Positions 17,956-27,408 of a DNA stretch of 52,249 nt are shown here, in pieces; positions within the stretch are counted from its first letter, which is position 1, and each line of letters begins with the position of its first letter. The position numbers and the translations under genes are program-made. The notes beneath the pieces are model-generated. The model did not search any database. It saw nothing but the letters and a program-made list of their open reading frames with translations, and had not been told where the DNA came from. The stretch is taken from NCBI RefSeq assembly GCF_002940205.1, contig NZ_MDSK01000033.1, forward strand, positions 1-52,249, in the 5' to 3' direction. Source of the DNA: Xanthomonas arboricola pv. guizotiae. GTDB lineage: Bacteria > Pseudomonadota > Gammaproteobacteria > Xanthomonadales > Xanthomonadaceae.

Positions 17956-19629
17956 TCAGCGCGTGGCCGCTTCGGGCTTGCGCACGCGTTTGGCAGGCGC
18001 CGGCTTGGCCGCGGTGTCCGGATACAGGTTCAACAGCATCAAGGTGACGCCGTTGGTCCAGCCGAACCCATCCTGCAGCGCGTATTCGCCGCCGCCACCG
18101 CCGGCCGCATCGGCTTCCAGGCCGTATTTTTCGACCAGCTTGTGCTCGCGCGCGAACAGCGCCTGCACCTGGGTGAGGAAGCGCTCGCCGATGCTGCGCG
18201 CCAGCGCGTCTTCGCCATACCGGCGCAGGCCGTCCACTGCCACCCATTGCAGCGGTGCCCAGCCATTGGGCTCGTCCCACTGCTGGCCGGTCTTCACTGC
18301 GGTGGTGGCCAGGCCGCCGGGGCGCAGCAGGCGCGCGCGCACCGTGCTGGCGGTGCGTTTGGCATGCGCGTCGGTCGCCAGGCCGGCGAACAGCGGATAC
18401 AGCGCCGCGGCGGTGACCTGGTCGCTGAGCCTGCGGGTCTGCCAGTCGTAGTCGGCGTAGTAACCGGCCGCGTTCCACAGGTGCGCATTGATGGCCTGCC
18501 TGCGCTGCAGTGCCAGCGCCGCGTAGTCCTGCGTGCACTCGGCACCCGGCTGCGCACAGGCCTGGGCCAGGGTGCGCTCCAGGTGATACAGCAGGCTGTT
18601 CAGGTCGATCGGCACGATGGCGGTGGTGCGGATGGTGCGCAGGTTCTGCCCATCGGCCAGCCAGCGGCTGGTGTAGTCCCAGCCGCTCTCGGCACCGGCG
18701 CGCAGGTCGCGGTAGACCTCGGCGGCCGGGCGGTCGCCGGCCTCGGCGGCGGTGCGGGTGTCGTGCAGCCAGGCTTCCGGGCGCGGGGTGTCGCGCTCGT
18801 CCCAGTAGCGGTTGAGCAGGCTACCGTCGGCCAGACGCACCACATGGCGCGCGGCCTGGCCGGGCTGCAGGTCCTCGCTGCCCTGCATCCAGTAGGCGTA
18901 TTCCTTCTGCAGCTGCGGCAGGTAGCGCTGGTAGACCGCGTCGCCTTCCACGCCGGCCTGCAGTTCCACCATGTAGGAGAAAAACGGCGGCTGCGAGCGG
19001 CTCAGATAGTAGCTGCGATTGCCGTTGGGGATATGCCCGTAGGTGTCGATCAGGTAGGCGAAGTTGTCCAGCATCTGGCGGCTGAGCGTGGTCTCGCCGC
19101 TCTTCACCAGGCCCAGCATGGTGAAGTAGGAATCCCAGTAATACACCTCGCGGAAGCGCCCGCCCGGCACCACGTACGGATGCGGCAGCGCCAGCAGGCT
19201 GCTGTATGGCGGCACGTGGGCCTGGCTGCGCACCAGCTTGGGCCACAGCTCGTCGATGTGTTCGCGCAGCGCGGTGTCCTGGCGGATCGCGTCGGTCTGC
19301 ACCGGCGGCGACTCTTCGAAATTGGCGTCCACGAACTTGCGCAGGTCGAAACCGGGGTGATCGTGCTGCGCCAGATAGTCGGCGTTGATCAGCGCCGGGT
19401 CGCGCAGCGGCAGGAAGTCGACGAAGTGCTTCTGGTCGTCGAACAGCTCGCCGCTCTGCACCGCCTGGAACAGTTCCGGGTAGGCCAGGTCGGGCGTAGG
19501 CGGTGTGGCCGCCGGTGCGTTGACGCCCGGAGTGTCCATGGGCGCGGCGGTCAGCGTGCAGGGCGCCACGAACATGCTCAGCGACAGGCCAAGCAGCGAC
19601 GTGCAGCACGGGGGCGCGGCAGAACTCAT
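17956..19629 (-). CDS. treA: Periplasmic trehalase (GH37)
   Basis: I choose ATG 19629 (MSSAAPPCCTSLLGLSLSMFV), which has CTGGAG 6 nt upstream. The 557-residue protein has a signal peptide and both trehalase signatures: PGGRFREVYYWDSY and QWDEPNGWAPLQW. A glycine-rich loop (AAGGGGGEYALQDGFGWTNGV) is also family-typical. The enzyme hydrolyses trehalose to two glucose molecules in the periplasm, which serves both carbon use and osmotic balance. The C-terminus is basic (KPAPAKRVRKPEAATR). It appears monocistronic. Confidence 0.95.
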   Translation of the reverse strand: MSSAAPPCCTSLLGLSLSMFVAPCTLTAAPMDTPGVNAPAATPPTPDLAYPELFQAVQSGELFDDQKHFVDFLPLRDPALINADYLAQHDHPGFDLRKFVDANFEESPPVQTDAIRQDTALREHIDELWPKLVRSQAHVPPYSSLLALPHPYVVPGGRFREVYYWDSYFTMLGLVKSGETTLSRQMLDNFAYLIDTYGHIPNGNRSYYLSRSQPPFFSYMVELQAGVEGDAVYQRYLPQLQKEYAYWMQGSEDLQPGQAARHVVRLADGSLLNRYWDERDTPRPEAWLHDTRTAAEAGDRPAAEVYRDLRAGAESGWDYTSRWLADGQNLRTIRTTAIVPIDLNSLLYHLERTLAQACAQPGAECTQDYAALALQRRQAINAHLWNAAGYYADYDWQTRRLSDQVTAAALYPLFAGLATDAHAKRTASTVRARLLRPGGLATTAVKTGQQWDEPNGWAPLQWVAVDGLRRYGEDALARSIGERFLTQVQALFAREHKLVEKYGLEADAAGGGGGEYALQDGFGWTNGVTLMLLNLYPDTAAKPAPAKRVRKPEAATR

Positions 19630-20061
19630 GGCATCTCCAGAACGGGCAGTGACGTGCGGCATGGTAAACGACCGAAGTGGCGGGCGGGGCCGGACGACGG
19701 CGTCGGCAGGCCGACAGGCTTCGCACGGAGACGACAGGATTCAGCAAGGTGATCCGGCGCGGTGCTGCAGGTAATTGCGCGGGTTGCGTTGCCGATTCAG
19801 GCCTATCGGCCCGGATCGAGGCAGCTTGAGCCGCGTGCGGACCGGGTCGGATTGCCGACGTCGCTGCAAGATGTGCGCCACAGCGCGCGGCCGGGCGCAG
19901 CGTGGCGAGCGACGGGCGGGCGGCACGGCCAGTGCGCTGCAGCCGGCGAATATTGGGGGGAGTGGCCGGAGCCAGGGCGGCCTTGCCTGCCTAACCCGTT
20001 GCAGCGGCGTGGATGCATCCGGCGGCAAGACGGGTAACGCCTGGCTGTCGGTCCTTGCGCG
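19630..20061. other. Intergenic, no gene seen
   Basis: This 432-bp region lies between the trehalase start and the DUF72 3' end, both on the minus strand. It holds no convincing coding frame and should contain the treA promoter. Confidence 0.4.
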
Positions 20062-20844
20062 TCAGCCCTGGCGCGGGCGATCGGTCTGCAATAGACGCTG
20101 CAGCTGCAGCGCGTTGGGCACCGCCAGCCCGGCGGCGGTGTTGTCGAAGATCACCCAGCGCTCTGCCTGCGGATGCGCTGCGTCCTGCGCTGCGTTGCGC
20201 ACCGCGTCGGCCAGTGTCTGCAGCGCACTGTCGTCGTAGCTGCTGTAGTAGATGCGCGGTGCGCCATGCCAGCGCCAGTACTGTGGGCCGGCTGTCGCAC
20301 CCGGTGTGGCGGCGTCCGGCACCGGCGCCGGATCGGCGGCGCAGCGTGCGATGCGGTGGCGCGCCAGCAGCGCCTGTGCCTGCGGGAGAAACCAGCTGGC
20401 ATGGCGCGGTTCGCAGATCACGCCGCCGTCCCAGCGCCGCCGCAGCATGGCGAAAAACCTGGCCGCCACCGGCGCATCGAACACGGCGCTGGGCGGCAGT
20501 TGCAGCAGCAGGCAGCCCAGCCGCGTACCCAGCGCAGCGGCCTGGGCGAGGAAGGCATCCAGCAACGCACCGGCACCCTGCAGGCGCGCATCGTGGCTGA
20601 TGCTGCGCGGCAGCTTGACCGAGAAGCGGAAATCCTCCGGCACGCTGTCGGCCCAGCGCGCGTAGGTACTGGCACGGTGCGGGCGGTGGAACGAGGAGTT
20701 GATTTCCACCGCATCAAAACGCGTGGCATAGCGCTGCAAGACGCTGGCACCATCGCCGAATGCGGCGCGGGCGGCGGCCGGGATCGACCAGCCTGCGCAG
20801 CCACAGCGCACACGCGGCAGGGCGATGGAGGAACGAGCCTGCAT
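20062..20844 (-). CDS. DUF72 family protein
   Basis: This 260-residue protein has the DUF72 (YecE-like) TIM-barrel pattern. VRCGCAGWSIP is at the start, then YATRFDAVEINSSFHRPHRASTYARWADSVPEDFRFSVKLPR. Later come LGCLLLQLPPS, VICEPRHASWF and the end segment WVIFDNTAAGLAVPNALQL. No biochemical activity is firmly known for the family. The conserved acidic residues on strand ends (EINSSF, CEPRH) suggest an enzyme. It is cytoplasmic and divergent from the DNA glycosylase gene at 20952, with about 107 bp between the starts, so they may share a regulatory region. Confidence 0.9.
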   Translation of the reverse strand: MQARSSIALPRVRCGCAGWSIPAAARAAFGDGASVLQRYATRFDAVEINSSFHRPHRASTYARWADSVPEDFRFSVKLPRSISHDARLQGAGALLDAFLAQAAALGTRLGCLLLQLPPSAVFDAPVAARFFAMLRRRWDGGVICEPRHASWFLPQAQALLARHRIARCAADPAPVPDAATPGATAGPQYWRWHGAPRIYYSSYDDSALQTLADAVRNAAQDAAHPQAERWVIFDNTAAGLAVPNALQLQRLLQTDRPRQG

Positions 20845-20951
20845 GAGGTGTACGCAAGACGGGTGGGCAGCACTCTATGCATGCGCGCGTGTCAGCGTCG
20901 CGTGTGCATTGCGCTCACGGCCGACTCACCGACGGCTTCGATACTGGGCGC

Positions 20952-21704
20952 ATGCCAGAAGGTCCTTCCCTTGTCATCCTGCGCGAGCAGACCGAAGCGT
21001 TTGTCGGCCGCAAGGTCCTGCGCGTGTCCGGCAACAGCAAGCAGGACGTCGCGCGGCTGGAGCAGCAAAAGGTGCTGGCGTTACGCAGCTGGGGCAAGCA
21101 CTTCCTGATCGAGTGCGCGCAGTTCAGCGTGCGCATCCACTTTCTGTTGTTCGGCAGTTATCGCATCGACGAGGACAAGCCGAATGCGGTGCCGCGTCTG
21201 CGCCTGGAGTTTTCCAAGGGCCAGCGCCTGAATTTCTACGCCTGCTCGGTGCAGCTCATCGAGCGCCCGCTGGACGAGGTCTACGACTGGACCGCGGATG
21301 TCATGAACCCGCTCTGGGATGGCGCGCAGGCACGGCGCAAGTTGCGCGCCGCACCCGGCATGCTGGCCGCCGATGCGTTGCTGGACCAGGCCATCTTTGC
21401 CGGCGTCGGCAACATCATCAAGAACGAAGTGCTGCATCGCATCCGTGTGCATCCGGAAAGCACGGTGGGCGCATTGCCGGCGCGCAAGCTCGGCGAGCTG
21501 GTCACCCAGGCGCGCGCGTACAGCTTCGACTTCTATACCTGGAAAAAGGCCTTGGTGCTGAAGAAGCAGTATCGGGTGCATACCAAAACCAGCTGCCCGC
21601 GCGATGGCGCGCCGCTGCAGTATCGAAAGCACCTGGGCAAGGCCGGGCGGCGGGCGTTTTTCTGCGAAGTCTGCCAGCGGCTGTACCACTCGGAGGATGG
21701 TTGA
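20952..21704 (+). CDS. nei: Fpg/Nei family DNA glycosylase (endonuclease VIII-like)
   Basis: The start is ATG 20952, because the mature protein must begin MPEGP: Pro2 is the catalytic amine and Glu3 the acid. The 250-residue protein has the conserved lysine region (SWGKHFLIE), the helix-two-turn-helix (ADALLDQAIFAGVGNIIKNEVL) and a C-terminal zinc-finger region. These enzymes excise oxidised pyrimidines or purines and cut the strand by beta/delta elimination. The finger is unusual: where Fpg/Nei proteins have CxxC it reads CPRD, followed by the normal CEVC, so one ligand appears to be Asp. Nei is the better label than MutM, but a separate branch is possible. Confidence 0.88.
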   Translation: MPEGPSLVILREQTEAFVGRKVLRVSGNSKQDVARLEQQKVLALRSWGKHFLIECAQFSVRIHFLLFGSYRIDEDKPNAVPRLRLEFSKGQRLNFYACSVQLIERPLDEVYDWTADVMNPLWDGAQARRKLRAAPGMLAADALLDQAIFAGVGNIIKNEVLHRIRVHPESTVGALPARKLGELVTQARAYSFDFYTWKKALVLKKQYRVHTKTSCPRDGAPLQYRKHLGKAGRRAFFCEVCQRLYHSEDG

Positions 21705-21983
21705 GCATGTGCGGCCCGCACCCTGGCCAGCAGGCATCGACCGATGTAGGGCGGACGACCGCCGCCACAGCATGCAGGATCCATACCGCCGGGGCAGGGC
21801 AGTGCCCGTCGGCAAGCAGGGGGCGTCGGCCGCCACGCTCGCTAATGTGAATGGCGGCTGGCGCCTGCGGCCCAGACAACGAATTTCAAACGCGCGCAAA
21901 CGCCACGCCCGCTAGATTTGCGCGTCCTGCATCGGGTTCACGGTGCGGCGTGCGCACCTCTCATCTTATTGGTCTCCCGCATT

Positions 21984-22997
21984 GTGATTACCCGCAGGAA
22001 GGAAACGCTTGTCCCGCATGTCGCCGCTGCCGCATGCACGGGCGCCATCCTGTTCTTTCTTGCCTGCCTGTTGCTGTATATGCCGCCGCCACGCGACACC
22101 GTGCGACACGACGACAGTTTGCAGGTGTATTTCGTGCCGCGTCCGCAGTTGACGCTGCCGGCGCCGGTGACACCGCCGCAGCAACGCGATTCCACACCGC
22201 GCTCAGCGCCGGCCGCGGCCTCATCCGCACGCAGTGCGCCACCGCCGACACGCACCCCACCGCCGCAGCGGCAGGTGGCGGCCGCCAACGCCCCGGCTGG
22301 CGAATCGATGGCCGCCCAGCTCTACACCCGCGAAGGCCGCTTGCGCATGCCGCGCGATGCGCAGGTCGACCCGATGGCGCAAGCCGGCGCCGCGGTGCCA
22401 CCGGGCATGGCCGACGAACGCGCGCAGGCCAAGGCGCGCAACGTGATGGAACGGGTCAATCCGGTGCAGTACCAGGACACGCGCTTTGCCAAGGACTGGA
22501 AGAGCGACGGCACGCTGGGCGATGTGGCGATGCAGGAAATGAATCGTGGCATGAAGAAGTTCAACGACATGCTCAATGGGCCGCAGACGCAGGTGGCCAA
22601 GGCGCGACCACCGCCGGATGTGCGCTTCAACCCCGCGCTGGCCGGCAATCAGGCCGAGGTGGGCAGCGAGGCGACCGGCGATGCCTACAAGGCCGTGCCG
22701 ATCGCGCACGAGCCGCCGCCCGATCTCAAGGGCGAAGCCAGCCGCCGCATCCGCCAGGCGCTGGCAGCGCTGGAGCAACGCAGCGCGCGTTGCGATGCGT
22801 CCAAACGCACATCGCTGTTGTCGCCGGTGCGCACGCACCTGGGCGATCTGGAACGTGCCGAGCACGCCTTGAACAATGGCGCCGACCCGGTGATGGCCGC
22901 ACAACTGCTGCCGCGCCAGGCCGACAGCGCCTACGATCTGGCCCGCCGCGCACTGTGGTACGCCGACCGCCAGTTGAAGCAGTGTGCGATTGGGTGA
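21984..22997 (+). CDS. Membrane-anchored proline-rich protein, unknown function
   Basis: I take GTG 21984 as start (VITRRKETLVPHVAAAACTG), because the frame upstream is less protein-like; the ribosome binding site is weak. The product is about 337 residues. One N-terminal helix (AAAACTGAILFFLACLLLYM) is followed by a proline- and alanine-rich stretch (about residues 45-105) typical of a periplasmic spacer. The C-terminal part is polar and partly helical, with KARNVMERVNPVQYQDTRFAKDW and MQEMNRGMKKFNDMLNG, and ends in LARRALWYADRQLKQCAIG. The layout resembles TonB-like or inner-membrane-tethered periplasmic proteins, but I recognise no domain. It has no obvious operon partner. Confidence 0.75.
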   Translation: MITRRKETLVPHVAAAACTGAILFFLACLLLYMPPPRDTVRHDDSLQVYFVPRPQLTLPAPVTPPQQRDSTPRSAPAAASSARSAPPPTRTPPPQRQVAAANAPAGESMAAQLYTREGRLRMPRDAQVDPMAQAGAAVPPGMADERAQAKARNVMERVNPVQYQDTRFAKDWKSDGTLGDVAMQEMNRGMKKFNDMLNGPQTQVAKARPPPDVRFNPALAGNQAEVGSEATGDAYKAVPIAHEPPPDLKGEASRRIRQALAALEQRSARCDASKRTSLLSPVRTHLGDLERAEHALNNGADPVMAAQLLPRQADSAYDLARRALWYADRQLKQCAIG

Positions 22998-23166
22998 GTG
23001 GGGCAGTGACTGCGTTTGCGTGCTGGTCAGGACGGGCGAGCGAAGGCTCCAAAAGAGCTGTATCGGTGGTGGCAACGGATCGGCCACACGCGCAGCGTTG
23101 ACGCGTGACGGTGAGTGAGTCGACTGCGCGGCGCCTGCACCGCTTGCGGGCCCGCCGTGACTCCGT

Positions 23167-23271
23167 CCATCGAGGCTCCTTGGCGGCATCCATGCCAAGG
23201 ATCCCGCAATCGGCAGGACACCGCACCAAACAGTTGGTCTGTGTCTGAGTGAAAACCGATTTGTTGCGAGG
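23167..23271 (-). repeat. Hairpin-rich repeated element, copy A
   Basis: Read on the minus strand, this starts 16 bp after the GAF gene stop. The first 60 bp (23211-23270) align with a plus-strand sequence at 39529-39587. Shared blocks are TTTTCACT, GACCAACT and GCGGTGTCCT. Copy A contains a stem ACCAA/TTGGT (23225-23229 with 23234-23238) and a second stem CCTTGGC/GCCAAGG (23178-23184 with 23194-23200). Confidence 0.6.
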
Positions 23272-23286
23272 CGCCGACTCCGGGCG

Positions 23287-24216
23287 TTACGCCAGACTCT
23301 GGCGGTAACGGTCTTTTTCCGCACTCAGCGCGGCTTCCGCACGCAGGAACACCTGGCCGATCGGCTCGTCGCCACCGGCTGCCTGCGCCTGGCCGATCAG
23401 CACCGTCAGCCCGTGCGCATGCTGCTGCTGGGCGATGTCGCGCAGCCCCTGCAGCTTTTGGTCGGCATCGGGGCCACGCAGCACGGCGATGAATTCGGCG
23501 CTGTCGGTGACGCGGTCCACGCTGTCGCCGTTGGCTTGCGCCTGCGCGGCCAGGGCCTGGTCGAGCTGTTGCAAGGCGCGGCCCAATAGCCGCTCGCTCT
23601 GTTTTTCGGCCAGTGCGGCCAGCTCCTGCACTTCCAGGATCACCAGGTAATAACCGCTGTCGGCAGCGGCCGGCACGGCGACCGGTGCCACCGGCTGCAG
23701 GATCGCCTCGCGCTCGAGCTGCAACTCGCGCTTGCGTTCGTCCAGCAGGCGCATGGTGACGCGCGCCAGTGCCTGCAGCCCGGTACGTTGAGTGTCGGTG
23801 AGCGTGCGCGGCTCGGTGTCGAGCACGCAGACGGTGCCCAACGCCACGCCGTCGGAGGTGACCAGCGGCATGCCGGCATAGAAGCGCGCGCCGGTCTCGC
23901 CGGTGACGACCGAGACATCGGCAAAGCGGCTGTCCTGGGTCAGGTCGCGCACTTCCATCAATTGCTCGGGGCTGCGGATGGCGTGATCGCACACCGCCTG
24001 GCTGCGGTCGGTCTGCTGCATGCCCAGACCGAGCTGGGCCTTGAACCACTGGCGGTCGCGATCGATCAGCGACATCAGTGCGATCGGCGTGTCGCACAGC
24101 GCGGCCGCGACTTGCACGACGTCCTGGTAAGTGTCCTCGGGCAGGCTGTCGACGATGCGATAGCCGTCCAGGACCTGTTGGCGGGAGGCTTCGTCAGCCG
24201 GGGGCATTTGCTTCAT
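23287..24216 (-). CDS. GAF domain protein with degenerate GGDEF domain
   Basis: The start is ATG 24216 (MKQMPPADEASRQQVLDGYRI); the longer open frame upstream is arginine-rich and unlikely. The 309-residue protein has an N-terminal GAF domain (about residues 20-165): TPIALMSLIDRDRQWFKAQLGL, CDHAIRSPEQLMEV and FYAGMPLVTSDGVALGTVCVLD. A short coiled coil (LDERKRELQLERE) leads to a C-terminal domain with the outline of GGDEF, ending FLRAEAALSAEKDRYRQS. Where GGDEF should be it reads DSAEF, so cyclase activity is unlikely. It may be a c-di-GMP or GTP sensor or a partner protein. It lies 312 bp from the M16 peptidase on the same strand, and its GAF is a paralogue of the one at 27667. Confidence 0.85.
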   Translation of the reverse strand: MKQMPPADEASRQQVLDGYRIVDSLPEDTYQDVVQVAAALCDTPIALMSLIDRDRQWFKAQLGLGMQQTDRSQAVCDHAIRSPEQLMEVRDLTQDSRFADVSVVTGETGARFYAGMPLVTSDGVALGTVCVLDTEPRTLTDTQRTGLQALARVTMRLLDERKRELQLEREAILQPVAPVAVPAAADSGYYLVILEVQELAALAEKQSERLLGRALQQLDQALAAQAQANGDSVDRVTDSAEFIAVLRGPDADQKLQGLRDIAQQQHAHGLTVLIGQAQAAGGDEPIGQVFLRAEAALSAEKDRYRQSLA

Positions 24217-24480
24217 CGAGTCAGTCGGACAAGCGCGAGCGAGAAGGATGCCACGATACCGGCACCACCGATAACGCCGCGTGGATATCGGCCACGTCTC
24301 CGGCATGGCCTGGAGAGCGTCTCCAGATCGGCATCCCCGCCGCGCCGCGCAGGCGAGGGACATGCGAGCGGCGAGCTGGAGCGCTGACGCGAGCTTGCCA
24401 ACCCGCGTGCGATGCCTGCGCAGTGCACGCAGGCACCGGGGACTCATACGCGGGCGCACCATTGCGTACCGCGCATGTAG

Positions 24481-24508
24481 AAACGGCGCGGCTCCAGGGC
24501 CGCGCCGT
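24481..24508 (-). terminator. Rho-independent terminator of the M16 peptidase gene
   Basis: Downstream of the M16 stop on the minus strand is a perfect 10-bp GC-rich stem (ACGGCGCGGC 24483-24492 with GCCGCGCCGT 24499-24508) and a 6-nt loop. It is followed by TTTCT on the transcribed side. Confidence 0.8.
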
Positions 24509-24528
24509 CGGAGTGCGACTGACCAGCC

Positions 24529-27408
24529 TCAGCGCTTGACCGGCTTGCCGTCCACGTCCAGCACCTGCACCTGGCCCAGCTTGAGCGCACGTACCGGAGC
24601 CTCGATCTTCTTCAGGTCGCCCACGATCACCCAGGTCATCGCTTCCGGCCTGATGATCTGCGCGATGGCGGTCTGAGCGGCGGGTTGATCGATCGCTTCC
24701 AGGCGCGGCTTGAGCGTCTGCACGTAATCGTCCGGGCGGTCGAACTGCACGATGCCTTCGATCGCACCCAGCACCGCACCGGTGGTTTCGAAGCTGCCGG
24801 GCAGGGCGCGGATGCGCTGGTTCTTGATCTTCTCGATCTCGTCGGTGGTCAACGGCTTGTCGCCGATGATGGCGGTGGCTTCCTTGAGGATCTCGTTGGC
24901 CGACTCGGCGGTCTTGTCGGTCTGCACCGGGGCCGAGAATAGATACGGCCGCTGGCCCTGCGCATCCACGATCTGGGTGCGGGCGCCGTAGGCCCAGCGC
25001 TTGTTCTCGCGCAGGTTCATGTTCAGGCGCGAGGTGAAGGTGCCGCCGAAGGCGCCATTGGCCACGCCGATGGCCAGGTTGTCCGGCGCCTTGGTGGACG
25101 GGGCCAGCAGGCCGGCCAGGATCACCGACTGCGGCGCGTCCGGGCGGTTGATCAGGTACACGCGCGGCTTGGGCTGGGCGGCGACGTTGGCCAGGTTCTT
25201 CTTCGGCAACGCGCTGGTGGGGGCCTTCCAGTCGCCGAAGGCGGCATCGAGCTGCGGGATGATCTGCGCCAGCGTGGTGTCGCCGGCGACCAGGATGCGC
25301 AGGTTGTCCGGACGCAGCCACTGGCGGTGGAACTGCTGCAGATCCTGCGCGTTGAGGCTCTTGATCGCGGCCTCGGTGCCGCTGCCGGTGAGCGGGATGC
25401 CGTAGGGGTGGTTCTGGCCGAACAGCAACGGCGGCAACGCGCGCAGGCCCAGGCTGTTGGGCTGGGTCTTTTCCTGTGCGATGCCGGCCAGCCACTGGCC
25501 ACGCACGCGCTCGATGTCGGCGGCCTTGAAGGCGGGGTTGCGCACGATGTCGGAGAACAACTGCAGCGAGGGCTGCAACTGGTCGTTGAGCGCATCCAGC
25601 GAGGCGCTGCAGCTGTCCAGGTCGCAGCCGACCGAGGTGATGGCGCCCAGGCGCTGGCGGCGCTGGGCCACTTCCACCGAATCCAGCGCGGCGGTACTCT
25701 CGTTCATCAGCGCGGCGCTGAAGCTGGCGGTACCGAGCTTGTTGTCCTGGTCGGCCGCATAACCGGCATCGAACAGCAGCTTCACCTGGGTGACCGGGAT
25801 GGTGTGGCGCTCGGCCAGGATCACTTCGACGCCGTTCTTCAACTTGCCGCGCTGCAGTTTCGGGAAGCTCAGGTCCGGGAACTGCTCGGTCTGCGGCACG
25901 CCCTTGCTGCGATCCAGCGTGGAGGCGGTGACGGTGAACTTGCCTGCGGCGGGCAGCTTCGGCGCCGGCTTGCCGGCTTCTTCGCCACGCGCGACCACGG
26001 CCTTGTCTTCGGCGGCGGGGTCGAAATCCTTGCCGGCCGGCAGCACGGTGAGCAGGTAATCGCCCTTGCCGAACCAATTGGCAGCGGCCTGCTTGACGCT
26101 GTCCACGGTGGCGGCCTGGCCACGCTGCAGATCCTTCTTGTAGGCGCCCGGGTCGCCGCGGTAGACCTGGCCCTCGGCCAGGATCACCGCCTTGCCGGTG
26201 AAGCCGCCGACCTTTTCCAGCCCGCGCACGAAGCCGGCGCGGTAGGCCACCTGCGCGCGCTGCAGCTCGTCGGCGGTCGGGCCCTGGGCGATGAACTTCT
26301 TGAGCTCCTCGTCGATGATCGCCTCGACCCTGGCCGGGTCCACGCCATCCTTCACGTCGGCCTGGATCTGCACCTGGCTGGACAGCGCGAACGGCTGCAC
26401 CGAGGCGGAGACGTCGTCGACCAGGTTGTCCTGATAGACCAGGCGCTGGTACAGCCGCGAGGTCTTGCCGCCGCCGAGCACGGTGGTGGCCAGATCCAGC
26501 TGGATGATGTCGTTGGTGCCCAGTTGCGGGGCGGCCCAGGTGCGGTAGATGCGCGGCTGCGAGACGTGGTCGTGCTGCACGCCGCGCTTCTGCGCGGCCA
26601 GCGGGGTCACCCACGGCTGCTGACGCGCCACCGGCTTGCCGGACGGGATATCGCCGAAGTACTGCAAGGCCTTGGCGCGTGCCTGTGCCACGGTGATGTC
26701 GCCGGCCAGCACCAGGGTGGTGTTGGCGGCGCCGTAATTGTCGTTGAACCACTGTTTGACGTCGGCCAGCGAGGCCGCGTCCAGGTCTTCCATCGAGCCG
26801 ATGGTGTCGTGCTGGTAGGGGTGGTTGGCCGGGAACAGGTTGGACAGGATGTTCTGGTCCACGCGGCCGTAGGGGCGGTTCTCGCCCTGGCGCTTCTCGT
26901 TCTGCACCACGCCGCGCTGGGTGTCGAGTTCCTGCTGGCCGATGGCGCCGAGCAGGTGGCCCATGCGGTCCGATTCCAGCCACAGCGCGGTATCCAGCGC
27001 GGTGGTCGGCACGGTCTCGAAATAGTTGGTGCGGTCGAACCAGGTGGTGCCGTTCATGTCGGTGGTGCCGACCTTTTCCAGCGGCCCGAAGAAGCTGCCC
27101 TTGTTGTTTTCCGAGCCGGAGAACATCAGGTGCTCGAACAGGTGCGCAAAGCCGGTCTTGCCGGCCGGCTCGTCGCCGGAGCCGATGTGGTACCAGATGC
27201 TCACCGCCACCACCGGCGCCTTGTGGTCTTCATGCACCACAACGGTCAGGCCGTTGGGCAGGGTGAAGCGGGTGTAGCCGATGTCGGGGATGGCGCTGCT
27301 GGCCGCGCTCCTGGCCAGGCTGGCCGGGGCGGCGGCCACGGCGGGGGCGACGGAACCGGCAGCGACGCCGAGCACACCGGCGATCAACAGGGACAGCGGA
27401 CGCAGCAT
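24529..27408 (-). CDS. M16 family zinc peptidase, two-domain, periplasmic
   Basis: I choose ATG 27408 (MLRPLSLLIAGVLGVAAGSVAPAVAA), which gives a signal peptide and has GGAG 7 nt upstream. The 959-residue protein is a fused pair of M16 units. The first carries the inverted zinc motif HLFEH (residues 89-93) in GKTGFAHLFEHLMFSG, with a downstream glutamate in VVQNEKRQGENRPYG. The second half (from about residue 510, FPKLQRGKLKNGVEVILAE) lacks the motif, as is normal for the non-catalytic partner domain. Such enzymes cut oligopeptides inside a closed chamber. The signal peptide places it in the periplasm. It has its own terminator and is divergent from the GAF-PAS-GGDEF gene, with 258 bp between the starts. 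Confidence 0.92.
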   Translation of the reverse strand: MLRPLSLLIAGVLGVAAGSVAPAVAAAPASLARSAASSAIPDIGYTRFTLPNGLTVVVHEDHKAPVVAVSIWYHIGSGDEPAGKTGFAHLFEHLMFSGSENNKGSFFGPLEKVGTTDMNGTTWFDRTNYFETVPTTALDTALWLESDRMGHLLGAIGQQELDTQRGVVQNEKRQGENRPYGRVDQNILSNLFPANHPYQHDTIGSMEDLDAASLADVKQWFNDNYGAANTTLVLAGDITVAQARAKALQYFGDIPSGKPVARQQPWVTPLAAQKRGVQHDHVSQPRIYRTWAAPQLGTNDIIQLDLATTVLGGGKTSRLYQRLVYQDNLVDDVSASVQPFALSSQVQIQADVKDGVDPARVEAIIDEELKKFIAQGPTADELQRAQVAYRAGFVRGLEKVGGFTGKAVILAEGQVYRGDPGAYKKDLQRGQAATVDSVKQAAANWFGKGDYLLTVLPAGKDFDPAAEDKAVVARGEEAGKPAPKLPAAGKFTVTASTLDRSKGVPQTEQFPDLSFPKLQRGKLKNGVEVILAERHTIPVTQVKLLFDAGYAADQDNKLGTASFSAALMNESTAALDSVEVAQRRQRLGAITSVGCDLDSCSASLDALNDQLQPSLQLFSDIVRNPAFKAADIERVRGQWLAGIAQEKTQPNSLGLRALPPLLFGQNHPYGIPLTGSGTEAAIKSLNAQDLQQFHRQWLRPDNLRILVAGDTTLAQIIPQLDAAFGDWKAPTSALPKKNLANVAAQPKPRVYLINRPDAPQSVILAGLLAPSTKAPDNLAIGVANGAFGGTFTSRLNMNLRENKRWAYGARTQIVDAQGQRPYLFSAPVQTDKTAESANEILKEATAIIGDKPLTTDEIEKIKNQRIRALPGSFETTGAVLGAIEGIVQFDRPDDYVQTLKPRLEAIDQPAAQTAIAQIIRPEAMTWVIVGDLKKIEAPVRALKLGQVQVLDVDGKPVKR

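Noticed and set aside
24221..26983. Long minus-strand open frame in another register of the M16 gene
   Set aside because: The M16 frame has the HLFEH motif and a signal peptide. This register is Arg/Gly/Gln-rich without domains.
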